Below, piece by piece: positions 1 to 8,685 of a DNA stretch of 64,000 nt. Where the stretch lies: positions 1 through 64,000 of the forward strand of contig NZ_JANUCR010000001.1 in NCBI RefSeq assembly GCF_024807655.1, in the 5' to 3' direction. The stretch is from Methanococcus voltae (GTDB lineage Archaea; AGJL01; Methanococci; Methanococcales; Methanococcaceae). The stretch's first letter is position 1. The number at the start of each line of letters is the position of its first letter. The notes below the pieces were generated by a model. The model made no database searches. It saw only the letters and a program-made list of their open reading frames with translations, and had not been told where the DNA came from. The translations under genes and the position numbers were made by a program.

Positions 1-114
1 TTAGGTTATTATTTTATTAGGTTATTATTTTATTAGGTTATTATTTTATTAGGTTATTATTTTATTAGGTTATTATTTTATTAGGTTATTATTTTATTAG
101 GTTATTATTTTTAT
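1..114. repeat. 16-bp tandem repeat, about 7 copies
   Basis: The unit AGGTTATTATTTTATT repeats in register from position 3 (units begin at 3, 19, 35, 51, 67, 83 and 99) with no mismatches until the last copy. It touches the window edge, so the array may be longer. It lies directly upstream of the ABC ATPase gene. No coding function is visible; replication slippage could change its copy number. Confidence 0.95.
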
Positions 115-195
115 CAATAATCAAAACTTATTAAATATATAAAATTCAAAAATAATATATGATTAAAAGTAGGTATAAAATTTTAAAGTGGGATT

Positions 196-1065
196 ATGGA
201 AATTGAAGAAAAAGAAAAAGAAAATTTAAAAAATAACGCCAATAATATTAATAATAATTTAAATACCTCGCACGATGGCGAATTACATAGCGAAAGGGAA
301 TACTGTAAAAAGATTTTAGACGTAAAATATAACCCATATGAAGGATTTCACCCGGCTACAGAAAAAGATGACAAAGGAAAAAAAGTTTTTATTGATGCTA
401 AAAAAATATGCAGGATATTTGGCACAGACGTAAAAACGAAAGTTCTAAACGATGTAAACCTTAAAATCTATGAAAAAGAATTCGTAATGATATTGGGACC
501 GAGTGGGTGCGGTAAAACTACTTTAATGAATATATTAGGCTTATTAGATACGCCTTCATCAGGCAAATTATACATAAATAACAAATTAACCAGTAATATG
601 GCAGAAAGCGAGAGAGCCGTTTTCAGACGTAAAATAGGCGGATTTATATTTCAACAATTCCATTTAATCAATACTTTGACAGCTTTGCAAAACGTCGAGC
701 TACCGATGGTTTTAGATAATTTAGAAACTGAAACTCGAACTCAAAGAGCAATGCGATTATTAAACTTAGTGGGTTTAAAAGGCAAAGAACACAATAGACC
801 ATCTCAATTATCAGGAGGGCAACAGCAAAGGGTTGCAATAGCAAGAGCTTTATCGAACAAACCTAAAATATTATTTGCTGACGAACCTACGGGTAATTTA
901 GATAGTGTCAGTGGTAAACAAGTCATGAAACTTATAAAAGAATTACACGACCAAGGAATAACGGTTATTATGGTCACACACGATAGTACACTTTTAAAAT
1001 ACGCTACAAAGGTTATTAAAATGAAAGATGGACTTATTGAAGAATTATTACAAAGGGATGAATAA
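196..1065 (+). CDS. ABC transporter ATP-binding protein, LolD/MacB type
   Basis: Predicted nucleotide-binding subunit of an export-type or lipoprotein/peptide ABC transporter. Walker A (GPSGCGKT) is at residues 101-108, the Q-loop follows near 153, the signature LSGGQ at 205-209, Walker B ILFADE at 225-230 and the switch His at 262, so the ATPase looks complete. The family is usually about 220-235 residues; this protein has an extra N-terminal stretch of about 65 residues rich in Glu, Lys and Asn with no recognised fold. The start is supported by GTGGGAT just upstream. No permease lies to the right (fwdC is convergent), so the FtsX-like partner is probably left of the window. Substrate unknown. 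Confidence 0.9.
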   Translation: MEIEEKEKENLKNNANNINNNLNTSHDGELHSEREYCKKILDVKYNPYEGFHPATEKDDKGKKVFIDAKKICRIFGTDVKTKVLNDVNLKIYEKEFVMILGPSGCGKTTLMNILGLLDTPSSGKLYINNKLTSNMAESERAVFRRKIGGFIFQQFHLINTLTALQNVELPMVLDNLETETRTQRAMRLLNLVGLKGKEHNRPSQLSGGQQQRVAIARALSNKPKILFADEPTGNLDSVSGKQVMKLIKELHDQGITVIMVTHDSTLLKYATKVIKMKDGLIEELLQRDE

Positions 1066-1149
1066 ATTTAAATTTTAATTTAAAATAAAATAAAATAAAA
1101 TAAAAAAGATATTATATTTTTATATATGCTTATATTATTGCGATTATTA

Positions 1150-1980
1150 TTAATATACTGGGTCATTATGCTCTACAGATAAGTATAATTGCCCTTTTGG
1201 TTTATTATTTACGAAATCACCAATGTATTTGTAGTATGCACCTTTTATTTGGGTTCCTTCGTCTTTTTTAGTTAATTTAATAAGTGGGTCTTCAACGATT
1301 CCCTCATATTCGAAAGATGGCAATTTGGATTTTAAAGGACCGTTAATTACAATTGCCCCTTTTAACATTTCTCCGCCCGCTCTTCCTTCAACTTCACCGT
1401 TGAGCATAATTATTCCACCATTTTGGTGAACACCCGGCATAATTTTACAGTTTCCATTTATTACAATTAAACCTTTTTTCATATATTCTCCGATTTCGGT
1501 TCCTACATTTCCGTTAATTGTAATTTTACCGCCGTTCATTCCTCTCCAGTCGCCCCTATAAGCTGAACCTACGTAATCTTTTGCATTTCCGTTAATTACG
1601 ATTTCGCCACCTTTTAAGTTTTGACCTACCCAGCACTCTGCATTTCCGTTTACAGTGATTTTACCACTTTTCATTTCAGCTCCGACGTACATACCAGCAT
1701 CACCATTTACGATGATTTCGCCGCCATCCATTTTTTCGCCGATTCTTTTTAATTTCATTGAAGAGCCATTGATTATAACTTTTAAAGTCGCATCTCCGTC
1801 ATCATTTTCATTTACAACTACATCACATAATTCATCTACGGAAATTTTTTTATTTCCTTGAGGTAATTGAATTTTTTTGATTTCTTCGATACCCATATCT
1901 TGGAGATTTTTAGGCAATAAGCTGTCTAATTCCACAGGCACGTCAATCTCTGCATTAACTGTGAATATAACTTCTTTCAT
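1150..1980 (-). CDS. fwdC: formylmethanofuran dehydrogenase subunit C
   Basis: Subunit C of the enzyme that reduces CO2 with methanofuran to formylmethanofuran, the first step of hydrogenotrophic methanogenesis. The 276-residue protein is built from repeated Gly-rich strands of the form GGxIxVNGNA (residues about 85-215), the right-handed beta-helix shared with the C-terminal domain of glutamate synthase. Length matches the family. The start ATG follows GGGTGA. It is the last gene of the fwdF-G-D-A-C set on the minus strand, 186 bp after fwdA, and converges on the ABC ATPase gene. Confidence 0.95.
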   Translation of the reverse strand: MKEVIFTVNAEIDVPVELDSLLPKNLQDMGIEEIKKIQLPQGNKKISVDELCDVVVNENDDGDATLKVIINGSSMKLKRIGEKMDGGEIIVNGDAGMYVGAEMKSGKITVNGNAECWVGQNLKGGEIVINGNAKDYVGSAYRGDWRGMNGGKITINGNVGTEIGEYMKKGLIVINGNCKIMPGVHQNGGIIMLNGEVEGRAGGEMLKGAIVINGPLKSKLPSFEYEGIVEDPLIKLTKKDEGTQIKGAYYKYIGDFVNNKPKGQLYLSVEHNDPVY

Positions 1981-2166
1981 TATTTCACCCGTTTATTTGG
2001 TGATTATTTAATAATTTGAATCCATTTTATTATTTTTATTATTTTTATTATTTTATTGGTGTTATTATATTATTTTATTATTTTATTATTGAGTTATTTT
2101 AATTTTTATTTTAAGTTATTTAAGTTTAAAAAATTAAATTAGTTGATATTTTAGTATTTTAGTATT

Positions 2167-3870
2167 TTATTTAATTTCTGTTGCATCGATGTTTATAGGT
2201 TCCCATTGATTAGCGTAAGCTTCTTGAACTGGGTAATTCTCGATGTTAACTGAGTAATATTTCTTAAATCTTACTGTTAAATCCTTCATTAATTCAGCTT
2301 CTAATTCTTCGTTTATCTTAGCATCTACGTAGATTGTGTTTCCGAATACTTCTTTAACTACATTTCCATCTTTAACTACGATTTCACCGTCTTTAAATGC
2401 GTAGCTTGCTTCAAGGAATGCTTTTTCAATCTTTTTACCGTTTTTCTCTTCTGGGTCGATGTCGTAGATTGCGATGTCTGCTCTTGCACCTAAACCTAAG
2501 TGTCCCCTATCGTCGCTTAAACCGAGTACTTTTGAAGTATTAGCTCTTGTAATTTTAGCTATTTCGTACATGGTGTACTCTCTGTCTGTATCGGTTATAT
2601 GGCTCTTTTGAGCTGCCCATTTGTGAACTCTGTTCTCAATCCAGTCTTTTCTGTATTCTTCACTGATTAACCACGCAATAACTCTTGGATATCTGATAAA
2701 TGGTCCTGCGTTAGGGTGGTCAGTTGTTAAAATAACTTTATCGGAATTAGCGTGTAAGAATAAATCTAAACCGATAGCCCATTGTAATGAGTATACGGGT
2801 CCTTTAGGTGAGTAGATAAATGGAACTACACCGGAACCTGTTTCAAGCTCAACATCACAGTTTGCCCATTTTAAACCATTTGTCATATGCAAATCATATT
2901 CCATTGGTCCGTCTGCGGTCATTGTGGTTGTTTCGTCAAGTGTAATCTGCCCAATGTCCACCATTAAGTGGTCATTCTTGTTTACATACTCCGCCATTTC
3001 TACACCTTTACTTACACAGTCTTTCCAGCTTGTACCGCCGTAAGAGTGGAATTGTAAGTGAGTATTGTAGTAAACTGTGTCCCTTTTACCGAACTTAGGT
3101 TTTGCTTTGATATCTTTTACGCATTCCATAGTTTCGAGTGTAGTTTCCCAGTTTCCAGGGTGTCCTAAATTGTTAGGATGTACGTGAATTGAGTGAGGGA
3201 GACCTAACATTTCGTTTACTTGCGCTAAACCTCTTACAATGTCTCTTGGAGTAATTCCAAAGTAAGGGATTTCGTCATCTAATCCGTGAACGTTTTTACC
3301 CCAACCCCAAGCTTCCGTACCGCCAGGGTTAACGATTTTAATTGCAAATCCTCTTGTAGCTTTCAAAAGCCAAGCTACGTAAGCTGCACACATATTTAAA
3401 TCGCCAGCTTTTAAGTATTCTAAAACCATCCAGTTATTACCAAATAATGGCATAGCTGCTTTGTCGATTTGTGGCAAGTCGATGAACTCTTCGTGTGTGT
3501 GTCTTGCGATTAATGGAGGCATAGCTGCTTCTATAACTGTTGTATATCCCATACCAGAATATTGGTATCCTGTTTTATATGTGGAAGGTACTGAAAACCC
3601 AGAACCTTTTCTTAAGCCTTCTCTGTTCCAGATATCTTTTTTACTGTCTTCTGGTCTTAATGTTCTACCCGTATTTACCTTAGCACCTGCAATGTGGCTG
3701 TGAGAGTCTACACCGCCCGGCATTACTATTTTATTGTTTGCATCAAGCACAGTAGCGTTGTTAGAAACACTTTCTACAATTCTGCCGTCTTTGACACAGA
3801 TATCCATTTTTTCGCCGTCTACTTTATTGGTAGGGTCGTATACGGTACCATTTTTAATGATGTATTCCAT
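2167..3870 (-). CDS. fwdA: formylmethanofuran dehydrogenase subunit A (amidohydrolase)
   Basis: The subunit that couples formate, made from CO2 by FwdB, to methanofuran. It is an amidohydrolase-superfamily protein with a binuclear metal centre. Visible ligands are the HSH motif at residues 57-59, Lys178 in FAIKIVNPGG (the position known to be carboxylated in characterised FwdA), His229/His231 in HVHPNN, and the catalytic Asp384 followed by His385 in LTTDHPNAGP. Length 567 is normal. The start follows GGGTGAT. It lies between fwdD (213 bp upstream) and fwdC. Confidence 0.97.
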   Translation of the reverse strand: MEYIIKNGTVYDPTNKVDGEKMDICVKDGRIVESVSNNATVLDANNKIVMPGGVDSHSHIAGAKVNTGRTLRPEDSKKDIWNREGLRKGSGFSVPSTYKTGYQYSGMGYTTVIEAAMPPLIARHTHEEFIDLPQIDKAAMPLFGNNWMVLEYLKAGDLNMCAAYVAWLLKATRGFAIKIVNPGGTEAWGWGKNVHGLDDEIPYFGITPRDIVRGLAQVNEMLGLPHSIHVHPNNLGHPGNWETTLETMECVKDIKAKPKFGKRDTVYYNTHLQFHSYGGTSWKDCVSKGVEMAEYVNKNDHLMVDIGQITLDETTTMTADGPMEYDLHMTNGLKWANCDVELETGSGVVPFIYSPKGPVYSLQWAIGLDLFLHANSDKVILTTDHPNAGPFIRYPRVIAWLISEEYRKDWIENRVHKWAAQKSHITDTDREYTMYEIAKITRANTSKVLGLSDDRGHLGLGARADIAIYDIDPEEKNGKKIEKAFLEASYAFKDGEIVVKDGNVVKEVFGNTIYVDAKINEELEAELMKDLTVRFKKYYSVNIENYPVQEAYANQWEPINIDATEIK

Positions 3871-4083
3871 GAAATCACCCTTGAATATCCATATTTATAA
3901 TTTTAATATTCTAATTTCTATCAGTATTTAATAATTTAAGGTCATTTAGTTGATATTTTTTGAATTTTTCAATTAGTAATGATATATAACAACATATTAA
4001 TTTTTAATAAAACCAATTATAATTTATTATAAACTATTACAATCTACTATATTTTAGTATAATTTAGCAATATTTATCAAAAA

Positions 4084-4470
4084 TTACTCAATATATGCTT
4101 GTCTCATCAATTCAGTCATCATTAAGACTTTTTTATTGGTTTTTTCAACATCCACCGCAATAGGTCCCTTAAAGGAAGGCATTGCCGTACTTTCAGTATC
4201 TGGAAGAACAACTCTGTTTGCCCAAGGTCCCATCGGTATGAATATCATTCCTGCAGGAGCTTCTTCTTTGGTGGTTATTACATTTACAACGACGTTTCCA
4301 TAGTCTGATATAACTTCAATGGCATCACCGTCTCTAACGCCCAATTTAAGCATATCATTACCGTTCATGTAGCAAACTGCCGCAGCCTTTTTGTAAAGTT
4401 CCAAGTTTTTGCCTGCTTCTATGGCTTCACCTTGCCATATGGTTCTACCTGTATTTAGCATGAATTTCAT
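4084..4470 (-). CDS. fwdD: formylmethanofuran dehydrogenase subunit D
   Basis: A 128-residue molybdopterin-dinucleotide-binding domain protein. In the Fwd complex this small subunit is the separate C-terminal pterin-binding domain that completes the FwdB active site around the W/Mo-bispterin cofactor. Typical features are the N-terminal NTGRTIWQGEA segment and the central beta-barrel pattern LGVRDGDAIEVISDYG (about residues 42-57). The start follows AGGTGATTAT. It is cotranscribed in direction with fwdG (251 bp upstream) and fwdA. FwdB itself is not in this window. Confidence 0.93.
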   Translation of the reverse strand: MKFMLNTGRTIWQGEAIEAGKNLELYKKAAAVCYMNGNDMLKLGVRDGDAIEVISDYGNVVVNVITTKEEAPAGMIFIPMGPWANRVVLPDTESTAMPSFKGPIAVDVEKTNKKVLMMTELMRQAYIE

Positions 4471-4721
4471 ATAATCACCTATTCAGTTAATAACCGTTAA
4501 TTTATTAACTAAATTCAATTTATGATTTAATTCTAATTTAAATTTTATTTTTTAAGCTTAAATCTTATTTAATAAAGTTTTAGTTGATTAATTAATTATT
4601 AATTTTTTTTTGATATTTTATGGATTATGAAATATGTTAATATTAATTTAAGAATTACACCGCTATAATTCAAAAATTAAAATTTTATTTAAGGTATTTT
4701 ATTATTTTATTATTTTATTAT

Positions 4722-4967
4722 TTATTTCTTGATAATTTCGAGTTCTATTGCATCTACAGGGCAAGCTTCAATACAAGCACCGCAACCACCGCATAATTCC
4801 GGTTTTAAAACGGTTACAACCCCATTTTCAATTCTCATTATCAATTTTTCATCACTACTTGGACCTTTGCCACCGAATACATCAGCATCTTGTGCGTTTA
4901 CAGGACAAGCTACAACACAGTTTCCGCAACCGTGGCATCTTTCAGGGTACACTTTAAGACTGTACAT
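4722..4967 (-). CDS. fwdG: FwdG, 2[4Fe-4S] ferredoxin-like subunit
   Basis: An 81-residue protein with two complete [4Fe-4S] motifs: CHGCGNCVVACP near residues 11-22 and CGGCGACIEACP near 59-70. In the Fwd complex it passes electrons between the polyferredoxin FwdF and the FwdB active site. The start follows AAAGGTGATTAA. It sits 66 bp downstream of fwdF and upstream of fwdD, in the expected operon order. Confidence 0.93.
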   Translation of the reverse strand: MYSLKVYPERCHGCGNCVVACPVNAQDADVFGGKGPSSDEKLIMRIENGVVTVLKPELCGGCGACIEACPVDAIELEIIKK

Positions 4968-5033
4968 TTAATCACCTTTATGTATTTACGTTTAATATGT
5001 TTAAAGAATCTGAAATCAATTTAAAAAATTAAA

Positions 5034-6089
5034 TTAATTCAATAATTTTGAGAATGCTTTTTCCCAAGCTGGCGCTTTTGCATCAGTCATGTTTATTTTT
5101 GTTCTCTTAACTTCTAACGCACTTACCGGACAAGCGTGTGTACAAGCTCCGCATAATACACATACATCCTGGTTAACTTCAACTCTCGGAGTAATTTCCC
5201 CTTGTACTTTTGATTTAGGGAATACTAACGCATTACATGGGCATACTGAAACACAAGCTCCACAGGCATTACATGCTTTTTCGTTAACAATTAATTCTCC
5301 TTCGAAAGGCTTTTGAACTTCGATAGCTTCAGCAGGACAGATGTTAGCACACCATCCGCAAGTCACACATAATTCCTTATCGATGTTTGTTTGTCCTTTA
5401 ATTTCCTTGTAAAGCTCAGGTTTTGGAATTCTGCTTGCTAATGGACATTTGTAGCAAATTGCTTCAATTGCATCGTGTGGACAAGCTTTTTCACATACTT
5501 TACAGTATACACAAGCATCTGTATCTACAACGATTTCTTTGTATGGTTTCAATGATTTAGAGTTTAAATCATTTGGTATTAATTGAATAGCGTCAGCAGG
5601 ACAGTATTCTGCACAGATACCACATAAAACACACTTGTCATTGAAGTTAATTTCTCCTAAAACAAGTGTTTTTCTTTCTGGGAGCTCTCTTTCAACTTCG
5701 ATAGCGCATTGTGGACATACGATTTCACATTGCTCACATAAAACACATTTATCTTGGTTTAAAGTGATGTCTCTTTTTATTTTTGGGTATTGTTCCATTT
5801 CTTTGATGGATTTGCCGTTGATTGACAAGTTCATTGCATCAAATGGACAAGCACAGGCACACATACCGCATAAAACACATTTTTCGGAGATATCTACTTT
5901 ATCAGCTTCGATGTCCCCTCTGAAGATAGCACCTAAAGGTCCCATTTCAATAGCTTTTGTTGGGCAAATTTCACTACAAATTCCGCAACCAACACAAACA
6001 CAATCTTCCCATTTTAAGATTCTGCTTTCCACGCCCTCTCTTTTAATTTGGATGACGCCTTCATTTTGGTCTTTAATAACATTTTTCAT
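5034..6089 (-). CDS. fwdF: FwdF polyferredoxin subunit
   Basis: A 351-residue polyferredoxin with eight CxxCxxCxxxCP motifs, for example CVGCGICSEICP, CVLCGMCACACP and CVLCGACTHACP at the C-terminus. Eight clusters is the normal FwdF number. An extra partial motif, CYKCP, lies after the fifth cluster. It wires the Fwd complex to its electron donors (heterodisulfide reductase/hydrogenase or formate dehydrogenase in known systems). It is the first gene of the fwdFGDAC run. The strong ribosome binding site GGAGGC precedes the ATG. Confidence 0.95.
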   Translation of the reverse strand: MKNVIKDQNEGVIQIKREGVESRILKWEDCVCVGCGICSEICPTKAIEMGPLGAIFRGDIEADKVDISEKCVLCGMCACACPFDAMNLSINGKSIKEMEQYPKIKRDITLNQDKCVLCEQCEIVCPQCAIEVERELPERKTLVLGEINFNDKCVLCGICAEYCPADAIQLIPNDLNSKSLKPYKEIVVDTDACVYCKVCEKACPHDAIEAICYKCPLASRIPKPELYKEIKGQTNIDKELCVTCGWCANICPAEAIEVQKPFEGELIVNEKACNACGACVSVCPCNALVFPKSKVQGEITPRVEVNQDVCVLCGACTHACPVSALEVKRTKINMTDAKAPAWEKAFSKLLN

Positions 6090-6505
6090 TATATGCCTCC
6101 ATCCATACGTACAATTACAATGAATAACTATTATGAATTATTAACTAAGCATAAATAATAGATATTTAGCTAATTTATCATAATAAAGGTATTAAAATTA
6201 TATTTGTGGGTTATATAATTCAATAATGATTAGTCAATAATTATTGATTGATATATAAATAATATTTAATTAATAATTAAATGATAGTTAACCGATATCT
6301 AATTAATATTTGATTAATATTCATAGAATATCGATATTTTAAAAATATATTAATTTACCGTAGTAATATTGATTAACATTTAAATTATATCCATAAATTT
6401 AATATTATTCGTATTTTTATATGTTTATATTTTCATATTTCACATTTCATATTTTCAATGTTTATGAAAATTACAAATCACAACAATGCGGCATCAAATT
6501 ATATT
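6090..6505. promoter_or_regulatory. fwd operon upstream region with candidate TATA box
   Basis: This 416-bp gene-free stretch separates the regulator gene from fwdF. It is almost pure A+T. On the minus strand AATTATATAA at about 6211-6220 is a reasonable TATA element; initiation about 25 bp downstream would give a leader of roughly 95 nt before fwdF. No repeat, hairpin or RNA gene was recognised. The TATA assignment is weak because the whole region is AT-rich. Confidence 0.35.
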
Positions 6506-6997
6506 TTATGGCTGGTCAAAATCCTGAGAAATCAGTTCAAATTTTAATTTTCCAGTACTTTTAAATCGTATTGCTGAAACAGGGCACTCATCAATACAAT
6601 CACCACATAAAACGCACGCTTGATGGTCTATAGAAATACCGATGTTGTCAGTATTGTTTACAGCACCATAAGGGCACTCTAAACACTTTCCACAACCTAT
6701 ACAAGCATTTGATTTGTAGATTATCGCAATGTCATACAAAGAATTTATTAATTTCTTAGTAAGTTGTTTATTATCACTCAATGAACTTATTATGGGTATA
6801 CTTAACTCCATTGGTAATTTAACAATCTTTTCAGAAACTTCAATTACTTTTCTGGAGGGATACCTACCGTGCAAATAATGGGAAACGATTGAGCGGTCCA
6901 TTTCAAGATAGTCGGCAATTTCACGTTGTAATTTACCGTCTTTCCTTAAATTTAGTGCTACTATCGATTTAATCCCTGACAATATATGTTCTGGCAT
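6506..6997 (-). CDS. HTH-ferredoxin fusion transcriptional regulator
   Basis: Probable iron-sulfur-containing DNA-binding regulator. Residues about 1-50 form a helix-turn-helix resembling the Xre/resolvase type (LQREIADYLEMDRSIVSHYLHG). Residues about 95-155 carry two cluster motifs, CIGCGKCLECPYGA, whose last Cys is one residue closer than normal, and CVLCGDCIDECPVSA. Domain order and 163-residue length suggest a redox or iron sensor, not an electron carrier. Its position upstream of, and on the same strand as, fwdFGDAC suggests that it controls that operon; this is inference. The start follows GAGATGA. Confidence 0.8.
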   Translation of the reverse strand: MPEHILSGIKSIVALNLRKDGKLQREIADYLEMDRSIVSHYLHGRYPSRKVIEVSEKIVKLPMELSIPIISSLSDNKQLTKKLINSLYDIAIIYKSNACIGCGKCLECPYGAVNNTDNIGISIDHQACVLCGDCIDECPVSAIRFKSTGKLKFELISQDFDQP

Positions 6998-7084
6998 ACT
7001 TTCATCTCGTGTGAGTCATATACATATAGTCTCGTAGAGTATATAAATAATTGCTCTAAATTCAAGTCGAAAGATATATATAGT

Positions 7085-7106
7085 AATGTGGGTTAGGCTA
7101 ACATCC
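7085..7106. promoter_or_regulatory. inverted repeat GTTAG-G-CTAAC upstream of HTH-ferredoxin gene
   Basis: GTTAGGCTAAC at 7092-7102 is a perfect 5-bp inverted repeat around one base, in GC-richer surroundings (ATGTGG...CATCC) than its neighbours. It lies about 95 bp upstream of the HTH-ferredoxin gene. A related sequence, CTAACTCACAT on the minus strand, occurs just after the HAD gene at 7322-7332. It could be an operator or part of a transcript end; the sequence alone does not decide. Confidence 0.35.
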
Positions 7107-7284
7107 TATTAAGCGTGATTAAAAAATAAAATTTTTAAAATATGAAAATTTTAGGGAGTAAATGTAATTTAAAGAATGATTAACTTAGTTTACTATGTTA
7201 ACGTATTTTAATTACATATGTTAAAAAGTTATAACTAAAAAGTAATTAAATATTGTCTTAAATTTACTAAAAATTGCTAAAAAT

Positions 7285-7340
7285 TTGCTAAAAAAATATT
7301 TTTTTTATAATTTTTATAATTATGTGAGTTAGCCACACGT
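7285..7340 (-). terminator. probable transcript end of HAD gene
   Basis: Directly after the stop codon of the HAD gene, on the minus strand, TGTGGCTAACTCACA (7337-7323) can form a short TGTG/CACA hairpin. It is followed by an A7-T7 tract around 7289-7306 that ends in T residues. Archaeal termination depends on oligo-T runs, so this is a plausible terminator for the 8327-to-7341 gene pair. Confidence 0.4.
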
Positions 7341-8015
7341 TTATAATTTTTCTACTATAATGGGTAATTCCGAAAGACTATTTATGGAATAATCTGCAAT
7401 TGTTTCTTTATTATCACTGTATTTTCCTTTAAATATTCTAACCGTTTTCATACCTAACGATTTAGCAGGTATTATATCCCTATCTTCCCTATCGCCCACA
7501 TAAACAACTTCTTCAGGCTTTAAATCCATTTTATTTAATCCGTGTTGAAAAAATTCAGGATAGGGCTTCCCAAGTCCAAACTCTTCTGAAGTAATTACTT
7601 CATCAAAAAATGGACATATTGACAATCTTATTAATTTTTCCCATTGTTTTAGGGTAACTCCATCTGTTAATATCCCTAATTTCAAACCTTTGCTTTTTAA
7701 GTTAATTAAAGAACTTGTTGTATCGGGAAACGGTCGTAATAATGAAAATTTAACATTATGGTAGGTTATAATCCCTGTAGCAATAATTTTTGGGTCGTGA
7801 TATCCCTTTAAAGCCTTTACTAAATCATTAAAGTGCATACTATAGTTAGAACCCTTTTGTAAGATTATACGATTAAGAACTTTTTCAGCTTCTTCTTCAG
7901 ACGTGTGCAATCCTGCATCCATCATTGCTTTTAAAGCTTCTTTTCGTGCTCTTCGAGCAAATTCTGAAGAATTATACAGGGTATCGTCAAGGTCAAATAA
8001 TACGCCTTTAATCAC
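7341..8015 (-). CDS. HAD-superfamily hydrolase (phosphatase)
   Basis: A 224-residue HAD hydrolase. Motif I is VLFDLDDTLYNSS (nucleophile Asp near residue 8), motif II is LGILTDG (about 115-121), and motif III/IV is KPYPEFF ... VVYVGDREDRDIIPAKSLGM (about 150-185). The helical cap between motifs I and II puts it in subfamily I. The substrate is unknown; relatives act on small phosphorylated metabolites. It starts 27 bp after the preceding small gene on the same strand, so the two are probably cotranscribed. Confidence 0.85.
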   Translation of the reverse strand: MIKGVLFDLDDTLYNSSEFARRARKEALKAMMDAGLHTSEEEAEKVLNRIILQKGSNYSMHFNDLVKALKGYHDPKIIATGIITYHNVKFSLLRPFPDTTSSLINLKSKGLKLGILTDGVTLKQWEKLIRLSICPFFDEVITSEEFGLGKPYPEFFQHGLNKMDLKPEEVVYVGDREDRDIIPAKSLGMKTVRIFKGKYSDNKETIADYSINSLSELPIIVEKL

Positions 8016-8042
8016 ATTTTCACCAAAATTTCTATTTCTTTA

Positions 8043-8327
8043 TTATTGGGTATTTTTAACTTTATTTTGCACCATTTTAAAAATACCTACAAAATCGTCC
8101 TCTGTGCTAATTGGAACTATGATTAAGCCTAAATCTTTGTGTCTTTCGACCCATTCATTGTCATAAGCCGGTATATCAATTTTAACAGGCTCATCCAGTG
8201 GATTTCCTACGATTACGTTTTGATAAGGGAATGCTTCAGCTTCGCCTTCTTCATAGGGCTGTACAGTTTCTCTGATATAGCCACCCAATGACATAGTTAG
8301 TTTGGGTAATAATACCATTTTGGGCAT
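8043..8327 (-). CDS. small conserved methanogen protein, possibly DUF1894
   Basis: A 94-residue soluble protein starting MPKMVLLPKLTMSLGGYIRE, with an acidic middle and no membrane segment or Cys motif. I associate it tentatively with the methanogen family DUF1894, mainly because the divergently transcribed neighbour at 8686 looks like DUF1890. A clear GGTGG site precedes the ATG. The biochemical role is not known to me. It is probably cotranscribed with the downstream HAD hydrolase. Confidence 0.6.
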   Translation of the reverse strand: MPKMVLLPKLTMSLGGYIRETVQPYEEGEAEAFPYQNVIVGNPLDEPVKIDIPAYDNEWVERHKDLGLIIVPISTEDDFVGIFKMVQNKVKNTQ

Positions 8328-8685
8328 AATTCCACCTGTTTTAAGTTTATTAACTAATATTAACTAATATCGAGTAATTGCGCATATTATAATTACTCTT
8401 CTAATAAATAAAAATATATAAAATATGCGATAATATTTCTATAACAGTAAGTATCTTAAATTTAACGTAATTTAATTTAAGTTGTTTAAAATTAATATAT
8501 TGGTAAGTTATATATTTTTATATAATATTTATAGATTTAGGTGATTCATTTTTTAAAAAAATCTTATAAAAATATTATAAAAATATTATAAAAATATTAT
8601 AAATTAGTTATTAAAAATTTATATTATAACTTAAAATTAAATTGGAAAATTAAAAACTTAAAACAAATAAAAGACAGGTGAATTT
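8328..8685. other. divergent gene-free region with 11-bp repeats
   Basis: This 358-bp AT-rich stretch between divergent genes must hold promoters for both. An 11-bp unit ATAAAAATATT repeats about 3.5 times at 8565-8603. TATA-like sequences occur on both strands but cannot be ranked. No RNA gene or small ORF with a ribosome binding site was seen. Confidence 0.6.

Noticed and set aside
3461-3931. Plus-strand ORFs of 65-80 codons opposite fwdA.
   Set aside because: They are antisense shadows of a conserved gene, with no ribosome binding sites and no recognisable protein features.
7092-7102. GTTAGGCTAAC as a DtxR/IdeR-type iron box.
   Set aside because: It resembles half of such a box only loosely, and no DtxR-family gene is in the window.
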